DNA from: Lachnospiraceae bacterium UBA3332
GTDB lineage: Bacteria > Bacillota > Clostridia > Lachnospirales > Lachnospiraceae
NCBI GenBank assembly: GCA_002361095.1
Contig: DERU01000186.1
Location: 1 to 13,373 of the forward strand
Reading direction: 5' to 3'
DNA: 13,373 nt
In this document: positions 7,063-13,373 of the stretch, piece by piece
Layout of the letters: the number at the start of each line of letters is the position of its first letter
Position numbering within the stretch: the first letter of the stretch is position 1
Notes under the pieces: generated by a model
Database searches by the model: none
What the model was told of the DNA's origin: nothing
The model's input: only the letters and a program-made list of their open reading frames with translations
Program-made: the position numbers and the translations under genes

Positions 7063-8484
7063 ATGCGCAAAACCCTTTATCTGAAATTTTTGCTGGGATA
7101 CCTGATTTTCGGGTGCTTCGGCTTTTTGGTGGTCGCCACCTTCGTGTCCAGCATGACGCTGGAACACTTAAAACGGGAACGGGCGGACGCGCTCTACAAG
7201 GAAGCAACCCTGATTGCCAACACTTACGCGGCCGACCTGTATGACAACGAGATCTCCCTGGAGATTGTCAAACCCCAGCTGGACGCCCTAAGCACCTATC
7301 TTTCCGCAGAAATCTGGATTATCAACCCCTCCGGACGCATGATTATGACCACAAACGCCCCGCTGGACGTGGAACACGAAACGGTTGTGGAAAATTTTGA
7401 CCCGACCGTGACTTCCGGTTCGTATTATGCGGTAGGTCATTTTTTCGACTCCTTCTCCGAGGACATGCTCAGCGTTTTCGCCCCCATCACCTCTAACTAC
7501 AAGGTGCGCGGCTATGTGGTTTTACACGTAGCCATGTCCTCCATCCGCTCCTCCAGCGAAAGCCTGTTAAATATTTCCTATATCATGCTGGTAATCTTTT
7601 TCCTGCTCTCGCTGACCATTCTAATCTTTTTTACGGAAATGGTATATATTCCCCTCCGTAAAATCACGGTTGCCACCGAACAATACGCTTCCGGCAATCT
7701 GCACTACGAATTTCAGGTAGACAGTGAAGACGAAATCGGCTACCTGGCCGCCTCCCTCTCCTACATGGCCAGCGAACTTGCCCGCGGAGAGGATAACCAA
7801 AAAAAATTCATCGCCAACGTTTCCCACGACTTCCGCTCCCCCCTGACTTCCGTCAAGGGATATTTGGAAGCCATGCAGGACGGCACAATCCCGCCCGAAT
7901 TATACGGCAAATATCTGGACATCCTGCTAAACGAAACCGACCGGCTGATTAAACTGACCAACAGCCTGCTGACCTTAAACAATCTGAATATGAAAGGCGT
8001 TGTATTGGAAAAAACGGTCTTCGACATCAATCAGATTATCCGTTCCACGGCGGCTTCCTTCGAAGGCACCTGCCGTCCCAAGCATATCGGAATCGATTTG
8101 GTTCTCACGGGGGACCGGATGCCCGTGCTTGCCGACAAAACCAAAATCGAGCAGGTTCTTTACAACCTGCTCGACAACGCCATCAAATTTTCCCATGCCG
8201 AATCCTCCATCCGGATCGAAACCACCGAAAAGCACGGAAAAATCTTTATTTCGGTCAAAGACCACGGCATCGGCATTCCCAAGGACAGCTTAAAACTCAT
8301 TTTCGACCGTTTCTACAAAACGGATCTGTCCCGCGGAAAAGACAAAAAGGGAACCGGCCTCGGCCTCTCCATCACCAAAGAAATCATCCAGGCACACAAC
8401 GAAAATATCAACGTCATCAGTACCGAAGGGGTGGGGAGCGAGTTTATTTTCTCCCTTCCGGTAGCGGATGAGGACGCAGAATAA
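7063..8484 (+). CDS. HAMP-domain sensor histidine kinase
   Basis: 473 residues; partner of the upstream response regulator. Two membrane segments (about 8-31 and 171-192) bracket a roughly 140-residue extracytoplasmic sensor region that includes YLSAEIWIINPSGRMIMTT, typical of a PAS/CACHE-like fold. Then come a HAMP domain (about 193-245), the HisKA dimerisation domain with phospho-acceptor H255 in NVSHDFRSPLT, and the ATPase domain with the N box NLLDNAIKFS (N372), G1 box DHGIGIP (D400), F box FDRFYKTD and G2 box GTGLGLSI (430-437). All catalytic boxes look intact. AGGAGGG precedes the ATG. The stop is only 3 bases from the stop of trmL on the other strand, leaving no room for a separate terminator. 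Confidence 0.95.
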   Translation: MRKTLYLKFLLGYLIFGCFGFLVVATFVSSMTLEHLKRERADALYKEATLIANTYAADLYDNEISLEIVKPQLDALSTYLSAEIWIINPSGRMIMTTNAPLDVEHETVVENFDPTVTSGSYYAVGHFFDSFSEDMLSVFAPITSNYKVRGYVVLHVAMSSIRSSSESLLNISYIMLVIFFLLSLTILIFFTEMVYIPLRKITVATEQYASGNLHYEFQVDSEDEIGYLAASLSYMASELARGEDNQKKFIANVSHDFRSPLTSVKGYLEAMQDGTIPPELYGKYLDILLNETDRLIKLTNSLLTLNNLNMKGVVLEKTVFDINQIIRSTAASFEGTCRPKHIGIDLVLTGDRMPVLADKTKIEQVLYNLLDNAIKFSHAESSIRIETTEKHGKIFISVKDHGIGIPKDSLKLIFDRFYKTDLSRGKDKKGTGLGLSITKEIIQAHNENINVISTEGVGSEFIFSLPVADEDAE

Positions 8485-8487
8485 TCC

Positions 8488-9009
8488 CTACCTATCTTTC
8501 CACTGCAGCCGGTGCAGCTGTCCCTCCCCCTCCAGTCCGTCAAATCCGTTCTGCCGAAGCGCCTCATACAACACCACCGCTACGGAGTTCGACAGGTTCA
8601 GGGAACGGATTTGCTCCCGCATGGGGATACGGATACAGGTTTTTTCATATTCCACGAGTATCTCTTCCGGAATGCCCGCGCTCTCCTTCCCGAACATGAT
8701 ATAATCCTCCGGCCCGAAGCGCACGTCGCTGTAAACCTTCCGCGCTTTCGTCGTCGCCATCCAAAGCTTCGCGCCGCCCCCGGCGGCCGAAAGCGCCGGA
8801 TTCTTTTCCAAAAAATCCGCAAAATTCACATAGCGGCGCACATCCAGATGCTCCCAGTAGTCCATGCCCGCCCGTTTCAGCTGCTTTTCGCCGATGGAAA
8901 ATCCCAGCGGCTCAATCAAATGCAGCACAGTTCCTGTGGCGACACAGGTTCTCCCGATATTTCCCGTATTCTGCGGTATCTCAGGCTGGTGCAAAACAAT
9001 GTGCAGCAT
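8488..9009 (-). CDS. trmL: tRNA (cytidine/uridine-34 2'-O)-methyltransferase TrmL, SPOUT family
   Basis: 173 residues, close to the E. coli TrmL (YibK) length plus a short C-terminal tail. It uses SAM to methylate the 2'-O of the wobble nucleotide in certain leucine tRNAs. SPOUT motifs are clear: motif 1 HQPEIPQNTGNIGRTC at the N-terminus, motif 2 IMFGKESAGIPEEIL, and motif 3 IRIPMREQIRSLNLSNSVAVV, which forms the trefoil-knot SAM site. The family usually acts as a homodimer. AGGAG lies 6 bases before the ATG at 9009. It begins 18 bases after the AIR-synthase-like gene and is the last gene of this leftward unit; its stop faces the kinase stop. Confidence 0.95.
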   Translation of the reverse strand: MLHIVLHQPEIPQNTGNIGRTCVATGTVLHLIEPLGFSIGEKQLKRAGMDYWEHLDVRRYVNFADFLEKNPALSAAGGGAKLWMATTKARKVYSDVRFGPEDYIMFGKESAGIPEEILVEYEKTCIRIPMREQIRSLNLSNSVAVVLYEALRQNGFDGLEGEGQLHRLQWKDR

Positions 9010-9027
9010 AATCGCTCCTCTCTGATC

Positions 9028-10032
9028 CTACATTCCGTTTCCCTGCTCCAATACCTGATAAACCGCATCCGGCCTGGCAGGCTCCAAAAAGCGGCGCTCC
9101 TCCCCGTTGACAATCACCCGGTTCCGGCCCTTTGTCACCACACCGATAATGGCGGCATGGATTTTTTCCCGGTGCAGTTCCCGCAAAAGCGTTTCCCCGT
9201 GTTCCGTTATGCACAAAAGGCTGCCGTTGGCCGCAAGTTCATAGGGATTGACATCCAGACAGTTACAGATTTCCACCGTCTCCTGCCGGATGGGAATTTT
9301 CTTCCATTCGACTTCCACCCCGATTCCCTCCCGCCACGCAAGCGTCCAAAGCGCACGGAAAATACCGCCCTCCGCCGCCGCGCACAGGGTGTTTGTGCCG
9401 GTTTTCCAGGCGGCCGCCGCGTCCGAAACGACAGACAGGCTGCGCCGAAACCCGGCGGCCTCGTCCAGCAAAAAAGCCGGATACCGTTCCAGCAGCCGCC
9501 TGCGGTGCCGGGCCGCAAGCATTGCGCTTCCCTCCAGCCCTGCCCACTTCGTCATCACAATCTGCGCGCCCTCCTGGGGTGTTTCCTCCCTTCCCGGTGC
9601 GCGCCGGACGTTTCCCAGCGCGGATGCCGTCAGGACAGGCCGGTTTACCGCCGGTGTGACGGACGCTTTCACATCGGCAATTGCGGTACCGCATTCCGAA
9701 GCCGCAATCTGCGCGTCCGTTACGATCCTTTTGAAAGCATCCTCCCCACAGCCTGCCGGCAGCAAAATATGCAGCAGTACTCCCGCCACGGGCGATGTGC
9801 CAAACGCTACCGCCTGATTGACCGCCGCATACACCCCATATTCCCCGCAGTCCGCTCCCTCATAAACCGACTGTGCCTGCGCGGCCGCCACACACAAGGG
9901 CGCATGTTCCAGCGAAAACACGGCGCAGTCCTCTCCGTACCCTGCGCCGCTTTCCACTCCTTTTCTCCTGCCTTCTAATTTCTTACATACGCACCGGTCA
10001 TAAATATCCCCTGTCACATTACCGTATCTCAT
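9028..10032 (-). CDS. AIR synthase-related (PurM/HypE-like) protein, function unknown
   Basis: 334 residues with the two-domain PurM/HypE/ThiL/SelD fold layout: an N-terminal ATP-binding half with GYGEDCAVF (E34-D35, like the GDDAA box of ThiL) and VNQAVAFGTSP (like VNDLAxMGAxP), and a C-terminal half with MTKWAGLEGSAML, AAAEGGIFRALW (like HDVTEGG) and IPIRQETVEICNCLDVNPYEL. Several conserved acidic or His positions differ: Q73 in place of the Asp of the ND motif, and C217-A218 in place of HD. The ATG at 10032 is chosen for the GGTGGG 5 bases upstream; an in-frame TTG lies at 10065. No other hydrogenase maturation or purine gene is nearby, so a HypE or PurM role is not supported. It is co-directional with VanW (56 bases upstream) and trmL (18 bases downstream). 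Confidence 0.8.
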   Translation of the reverse strand: MRYGNVTGDIYDRCVCKKLEGRRKGVESGAGYGEDCAVFSLEHAPLCVAAAQAQSVYEGADCGEYGVYAAVNQAVAFGTSPVAGVLLHILLPAGCGEDAFKRIVTDAQIAASECGTAIADVKASVTPAVNRPVLTASALGNVRRAPGREETPQEGAQIVMTKWAGLEGSAMLAARHRRRLLERYPAFLLDEAAGFRRSLSVVSDAAAAWKTGTNTLCAAAEGGIFRALWTLAWREGIGVEVEWKKIPIRQETVEICNCLDVNPYELAANGSLLCITEHGETLLRELHREKIHAAIIGVVTKGRNRVIVNGEERRFLEPARPDAVYQVLEQGNGM

Positions 10033-10088
10033 ATATTCCCACCGATTTCCCGTCTTTTCCTGCAAAAAATGCCGTCCCTGCGCTGCTT

Positions 10089-11627
10089 TCAGTTTCCGGC
10101 CTCCGCGTCTGCCGCCGCCTGCGCCGCAGCCGCCTGTGCCGCCGCGATGGCCGCCAGCTGCTCCGGCGTAAGCGCAGCCGCTTCCTGTGCCGCCTTAATG
10201 TTGGCGATGGTATTTTTAATGATCCCGGTGTCGTTCGTGGCAATGGCAGCCTGAATCTGCTCGCCAAAATGCGGGTCGGAAGTGGCCGTCCCCACCGTAA
10301 CCGTCCTGGGGCTCATCTTATAACTGCTGCTGTTAACCTTCTCCCGGCTCACCTCCACACCGTCCTGCGTTACCACCTTCCAAAGTTCCGCGCGGTATCC
10401 GACATGCGCCGCGCTGGTATGGAGAAAGCCCACCGGCTGGGAAGCATCCGCCACAATCGTGTCTTTTTCGGGCACAATCTTTTCCAAAACTTTGCTCTCG
10501 TAAACCACGGTGCGGTTCGCGTCCCTGGTCTCCACCCCGTAAATCGTAAACGTAATCTTTTTATCCTGCGTATATCCTTCTATATAAATCGGATACTCCG
10601 TATTGTTCACAAATTTAAAATCTTTCCCCGCGGATTCGGCAATCGCAGCATCTGCGGAAGGATCCACATAATTGACAATCATGGAATGGTTATACCGTTC
10701 CGTTACCTCCAGCTCCGCGCCCAGCACTGCGTTATACAGCGTCGTGGAAACCTGGCAGATACCGCCTCCGATGCTGTCCACCACCTGTCCGTTTATGTAA
10801 GAGCCCGCCATATAATATCCGTTCTCCTTGGAAAACGGCTTAACCGCGTCATAGGTGGAAAAAACATCGCCCGGATACAGCGTGGTTCCGTCGATCTTGC
10901 TGCATCCGTTGGTCACATTGCCGCTCCTGTCGCCCCCGGAAGAAGCAAAGCTGGTGGTAAAACTCCCCAGCACATCCTTGACCTGCAAAAGGTCCTCCGC
11001 CTTGCCTTTGGGCGCATCCACGGCAACCACCAATGCGACGCTGCCGTCCTCCCCATCCCACTGCTGCGTCAGATACGTATAAATATCGGCGGCGGAAGCC
11101 TCCGTGTCCACCAAATATCCGGTCTGCCCTTCCTCCACTTCAAAGTTACCGTCCACCCGGCGCAAATGCGCATCCACGGCTTCCACGTTAAATTGGCTGC
11201 ACTGTTCCTCCACCACACGCCGGATGGCCTCTTTGTCAAATTCCAGCTGAATGTCAAAGTGATAGCCCTTATGCTTTAAATCCTCCAGGACTTTATAGCG
11301 CACCACAATATTCCCCTTTTTGCCCAGCGCTGCCGCTTCCGACGCAATCCGGGGATTGGCCCATGAAATGCCCAGGTCAGCCGCCGCCACACTCACGCTC
11401 TGCCCTTCCTTTGCAGTCAGCTGCACCTGCTTTTCCCCCAAAGCGTCCACATACCCTTGGATAGCCTGCGACGCCTCCTCCTGTGTCATTCCGGCCAAAT
11501 CAATCTCCCCGGCCGTCACGCCCTGCTCAATCCTGTCATCCGGCGCCGCATACGCCTGCTGTCTAAAGCCCAGTACACAAAACCCGGCCATCAATACCGC
11601 CGCCAACACATTTTTCCACTTTTTCAT
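10089..11627 (-). CDS. Secreted VanW/YoaR-like cell-wall protein
   Basis: 512 residues. A clear signal peptide (charged MKKWK, hydrophobic core, probable cleavage after AYA at residue 27) is followed by a YoaR-type putative peptidoglycan-binding region (about 30-240, beginning IEQGVTAGEIDLAGMT) and a VanW domain (about 245-370) with TLYPGDVFSTYDAV, GSYINGQVVDSIGGGICQVS (C291) and ERYNHSM. A beta-rich segment follows, then an Ala/Gln-rich tail (about 478-512). The ATG at 11627 is chosen because AGGGGG lies 7 bases upstream and the signal peptide begins there; an ATG at 11633 is too close to that site. VanW is found in some vancomycin-resistance clusters, but its activity is unknown and the domain is common in clostridia without resistance, so this is not a resistance gene call. 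It lies 49 bases after the 35-residue membrane protein gene. Confidence 0.9.
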   Translation of the reverse strand: MKKWKNVLAAVLMAGFCVLGFRQQAYAAPDDRIEQGVTAGEIDLAGMTQEEASQAIQGYVDALGEKQVQLTAKEGQSVSVAAADLGISWANPRIASEAAALGKKGNIVVRYKVLEDLKHKGYHFDIQLEFDKEAIRRVVEEQCSQFNVEAVDAHLRRVDGNFEVEEGQTGYLVDTEASAADIYTYLTQQWDGEDGSVALVVAVDAPKGKAEDLLQVKDVLGSFTTSFASSGGDRSGNVTNGCSKIDGTTLYPGDVFSTYDAVKPFSKENGYYMAGSYINGQVVDSIGGGICQVSTTLYNAVLGAELEVTERYNHSMIVNYVDPSADAAIAESAGKDFKFVNNTEYPIYIEGYTQDKKITFTIYGVETRDANRTVVYESKVLEKIVPEKDTIVADASQPVGFLHTSAAHVGYRAELWKVVTQDGVEVSREKVNSSSYKMSPRTVTVGTATSDPHFGEQIQAAIATNDTGIIKNTIANIKAAQEAAALTPEQLAAIAAAQAAAAQAAADAEAGN

Positions 11628-11676
11628 GCCCATACCCCCTGTCCGCTTTGGCGGATACATCTCACTCCCGTTTCCC

Positions 11677-11784
11677 TCAATATAAAAATGACAATGCCAT
11701 AGGCACCACCATCGCCAGTACGAGAATGGCAATGATAATGGATGAAACAATCTTCTGTGTCTTTCTGCTATGCCAATTAAACAT
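11677..11784 (-). CDS. Short single-pass membrane protein, 35 residues
   Basis: The ATG at 11784 opens a 35-codon frame ending in TGA. The protein starts MFNWHSRKTQKIVSS, a basic N-terminus, followed by an uninterrupted hydrophobic stretch (about residues 12-34: IVSSIIIAILVLAMVVP) that would span the membrane once. An AAAGGGAAAAGA ribosome binding site precedes the ATG and closely resembles the one of the upstream exonuclease gene. A consensus-like promoter lies 64 bases upstream. Basic head plus one helix is the plan of short Firmicutes membrane proteins such as DUF4044-type or Prli42-like proteins, but I cannot assign it to a family from sequence alone. It is the first gene of the unit containing the VanW-like protein, which follows after 49 bases. 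Confidence 0.7.
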   Translation of the reverse strand: MFNWHSRKTQKIVSSIIIAILVLAMVVPMALSFLY

Positions 11785-11847
11785 TCTTTTCCCTTTCCTT
11801 TTGTCCGGTCATTCTTTTCATCTGTGCATAAAAAGCCGCACTGTTTT

Positions 11848-11876
11848 ATTATAATTCACTTCCCCCGGTTTTGCAA
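11848..11876 (-). promoter_or_regulatory. Sigma-A-type promoter for the small-protein/VanW/AIR/trmL unit
   Basis: Reading the minus strand: TTGCAA (11876-11871) as -35, a 17-base spacer, then a perfect TATAAT (11853-11848) as -10. A transcript would start near 11841, about 57 bases before the ATG at 11784. The -35 and most of the spacer lie inside the last codons of the exonuclease gene, so downstream genes can be expressed apart from it. Confidence 0.65.
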
Positions 11877-12584
11877 GCTTCCAAATGCCGCAAGAATGTT
11901 ATCAATCAGACGACTTGCTTCATTTTTCGTCAGCATTTCGGGATCGCATTCCAGGTTTCTCCCATATTGTTCACACAGACGGATCAGCCGCTGCTTCTGG
12001 GCTTTTGTGGCCGGCCCTTCCCGCTTCGCCTTATAAAGCAGGGGACAGGCCGCAAAATCTTTTTCATTGCCGCAAAAAAATTCCCGGCAAAGTCTTTGGT
12101 AAAGAAAATGGGACGCCCTCGCATCCTCCATGGCCCGGTGGGGACGCACCGCGATTTCGTAATACGCGCACAAATCAGCCAGCCTTTTACTCGGCAGCTG
12201 GGGCAGAAACTTCCGCGCCAGTTTCAGCGTATCAATGCCGTTTCTTTCAAAAGAAAGCTTTTCGTTTACAAAAGCACGCTTTAAAAAAGAGTAATCAAAC
12301 AAAACCCGGTGCCCCAAAAGCGGCAGCTGCCCTGCGAACTCCAAAAAGCCGGGCAAAACACCGGAAATGACAGGGGCATCCGCAAGCTGCTCCCCGGTGA
12401 TTCCCGTCAGCGCGGTCACCTGCTCCGGAATGGCCCGCCCCGGATACACAAATGTCTCAAAGGTACCCGCAATCTCCCCGCTTATCACCCGCACCGCGCC
12501 GATCTCAATAATTTTATCCAGTTTGGGCCGCAGCCCTGTGGTTTCCAAATCCACACACACATAGTCCATGACCGCTTCCGGCAT
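11856..12584 (-). CDS. DEDDh 3'-5' exonuclease, DnaQ/PolC-epsilon-like
   Basis: 242 residues. The RNase T/DnaQ-type exonuclease fold (about 6-170) shows all five DEDDh residues: D12 and E14 in CVDLETTG, D97 in GHRVLFDYSFL, and H149 and D154 in HRAMEDARASHF. The IEIGAVRV and LTGITGEQLADAP blocks are also typical. A C-terminal extension (about 190-242) carries TKAQKQRLIRLCEQYG and LTKNEASRLIDNIL, a two-helix pattern seen attached to various clostridial proteins and of unknown function. The ATG at 12584 (MPEAVMDYVC) is preceded by AAAGGGGAAAAGA; the open frame further upstream to 12680 overlaps a hairpin and does not look like protein. Substrate could be DNA or RNA; it is not full PolC. The end of the gene contains a promoter for the next genes. 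Confidence 0.9.
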   Translation of the reverse strand: MPEAVMDYVCVDLETTGLRPKLDKIIEIGAVRVISGEIAGTFETFVYPGRAIPEQVTALTGITGEQLADAPVISGVLPGFLEFAGQLPLLGHRVLFDYSFLKRAFVNEKLSFERNGIDTLKLARKFLPQLPSKRLADLCAYYEIAVRPHRAMEDARASHFLYQRLCREFFCGNEKDFAACPLLYKAKREGPATKAQKQRLIRLCEQYGRNLECDPEMLTKNEASRLIDNILAAFGSLQNRGK

Positions 12585-12615
12585 TCTTTTCCCCTTTCTA
12601 ACCGTGCCGTTTTCC

Positions 12616-12640
12616 AAAAACCCCGGCAGGACTGCCTGCC
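12616..12640 (-). terminator. Weak candidate terminator between radical SAM gene and exonuclease
   Basis: On the minus strand GGCAGG-CAGT-CCTGCC (12640-12625) forms a 6-bp stem with a 4-base loop, then GGGG and TTTTT (12620-12616). The four G between stem and T-run make it a poor intrinsic terminator. The 118-base spacer holds nothing else convincing. Confidence 0.3.
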
Positions 12641-12702
12641 TTCGCACAGTCCATGCGCGCACCGTGCTGCGCTGCCGCATGTATGCCCTTTATGGCGGAA
12701 CG

Positions 12703-13373
12703 TCAGAACGCGGCAAAAGGCTGGGCTATTTCCACCGTCCGCACATTGGATGTCAGCGGATCGCGCACCCGGTAGTCGAACAGAACCGCCGTTTGGGGCT
12801 GTGCCAGAGGCTCCTGCGCAAAAGCCTGCAGGACTTGCCGTGCAGACTTTTGCACCGGCCACGAAAAAATTTCCACATGGGTCATGCGCTGCAGCTGCCC
12901 GGCCTGACACTCCCCGTAATCGGGAAGATAGTTTCTTTCGGCCTCCTCCTTTTTATAAAAATCCCTGATTTGTTTTTTCCACCCTGTCCGGTCTGCGGCA
13001 AAAGCGGGTCTGCTCTTTGCGTTTTCCCGCAAATACAAATCATAAACTAACAATTCCCGATACAGCGCCTCCCTGCGTCCGTCCGTTTTTACGGCAAAAT
13101 CCAAAAGCACCTGATACCGCCATATCCGGGACGGATGCTCCGTAAAATATCCGTTTTCTTCATAAAAATCCGCCAAAGCCCTATACATGTCAAAAGGGCC
13201 TGCAAACCGGCTCTCCAACACAGGCAGCACATGGGAAAACTGGCAGCTGTTATAGTATAATTCCACCACTTTTTCCACCCGCTTGAGCACAACCACATCC
13301 TGATAAGAAAGCCACCGGGTGGACAGCACCTCGTAAGGCGGATGATCCGTATATATAATGCCGTAATCCCTGG
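12703..13373 (-). CDS. B12-binding radical SAM protein, C-terminal part (5' end beyond window)
   Basis: The frame is open from the right edge to the TGA at 12703, giving about 223 C-terminal residues with no start inside the window. The stretch DYGIIYTDHPPYEVLSTRWL, followed by YQDVVVLKRVEKVVELYYNS, and later RELLVYDLYLRENAKSRPAF, are what I recall from the DUF4080-type C-terminal domain of clostridial cobalamin-binding radical SAM proteins. The radical SAM CxxxCxxC motif and the B12-binding domain would lie upstream, outside the window, so the catalytic part cannot be inspected. Substrate is unknown. The gene ends 118 bases before the exonuclease start and is in the same direction, with only a weak terminator candidate between them. 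Confidence 0.75.
   Translation of the reverse strand, partial: RDYGIIYTDHPPYEVLSTRWLSYQDVVVLKRVEKVVELYYNSCQFSHVLPVLESRFAGPFDMYRALADFYEENGYFTEHPSRIWRYQVLLDFAVKTDGRREALYRELLVYDLYLRENAKSRPAFAADRTGWKKQIRDFYKKEEAERNYLPDYGECQAGQLQRMTHVEIFSWPVQKSARQVLQAFAQEPLAQPQTAVLFDYRVRDPLTSNVRTVEIAQPFAAF

Noticed and set aside
9028..10032. Hydrogenase maturation factor HypE or purine enzyme PurM
   Set aside because: The fold blocks match the superfamily, but key acidic/His residues differ and no hydrogenase or purine genes are adjacent.
10033..10088. Terminator between the VanW-like gene and the AIR-synthase-like gene
   Set aside because: A run of six T exists on the minus strand (10069-10064), but no stable stem lies directly before it.
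8512..11279. Two long plus-strand open frames (8512-9978 and 9873-11279)
   Set aside because: They are antisense to trmL, the AIR-synthase-like gene and the VanW-like gene, have no ribosome binding site worth noting and no recognisable motifs.
10089..11627. Vancomycin resistance gene
   Set aside because: Only the VanW domain is shared; no vanH/A/X or ligase genes are nearby, and VanW/YoaR proteins are common in clostridia without resistance.
11628..11676. Hairpin TCCGC-CAAA-GCGGA before the VanW-like start
   Set aside because: Only 5 bp and no T-run; too weak to call a terminator or regulatory element.
1..13373. Mobile element, phage, CRISPR or defence island
   Set aside because: No transposase, integrase, repeat array, Cas-like or toxin-antitoxin gene was found; base use looks even across the window.

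Overview
The window looks like core chromosome of a Gram-positive gut-type clostridium, most likely a member of the Lachnospiraceae. This rests on the gene families and their sequence style (YhaM-type exoribonuclease, S1C protease-like membrane protein, YoaR/VanW protein, OmpR/HAMP-kinase pair, B12-radical SAM protein with a DUF4080-like tail), the AGGAGG-type ribosome binding sites and the dense, directional gene packing. No insertion sequence, phage gene, CRISPR array, tRNA or rRNA was seen, and no gene-free stretch exceeds about 170 bases.

Left block, minus strand, transcribed right to left from about 3830: a membrane-anchored HtrA/DegP-like protein with a PDZ domain whose catalytic His and Asp are gone (2487-3776); a 149-base spacer with several inverted repeats and a possible 20-codon leader ORF; the 3'-5' exoribonuclease yhaM (1393-2337); and the 23S rRNA uracil methyltransferase rlmD (1386 to beyond the left edge). 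yhaM and rlmD are 6 bases apart.

Middle block, plus strand: mutS2 (3946-6324), an OmpR-type response regulator (6349-7047) and its sensor kinase (7063-8484), closely spaced and probably one transcript starting from an extended -10 promoter near 3880. This operon meets the right block tail to tail with only 3 bases between stop codons.

Right block, minus strand, transcribed right to left: the C-terminal part of a B12-binding radical SAM protein (12703 to beyond the right edge), a DEDDh 3'-5' exonuclease (11856-12584), then a good sigma-A-type promoter embedded in the end of the exonuclease gene, followed by a 35-residue membrane protein (11677-11784), a secreted VanW/YoaR-like cell-wall protein (10089-11627), a PurM/HypE-like AIR-synthase-family protein (9028-10032) and the tRNA wobble methyltransferase trmL (8488-9009).

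Most genes are ordinary housekeeping functions in RNA modification and turnover, ribosome or DNA maintenance, envelope and signalling. I do not see a clear new multi-gene system. The items most worth a second look are the structured leader before yhaM, the catalytically dead HtrA-like protein, the short membrane protein with its own promoter, and the AIR-synthase-like protein that has lost several conserved acidic residues.
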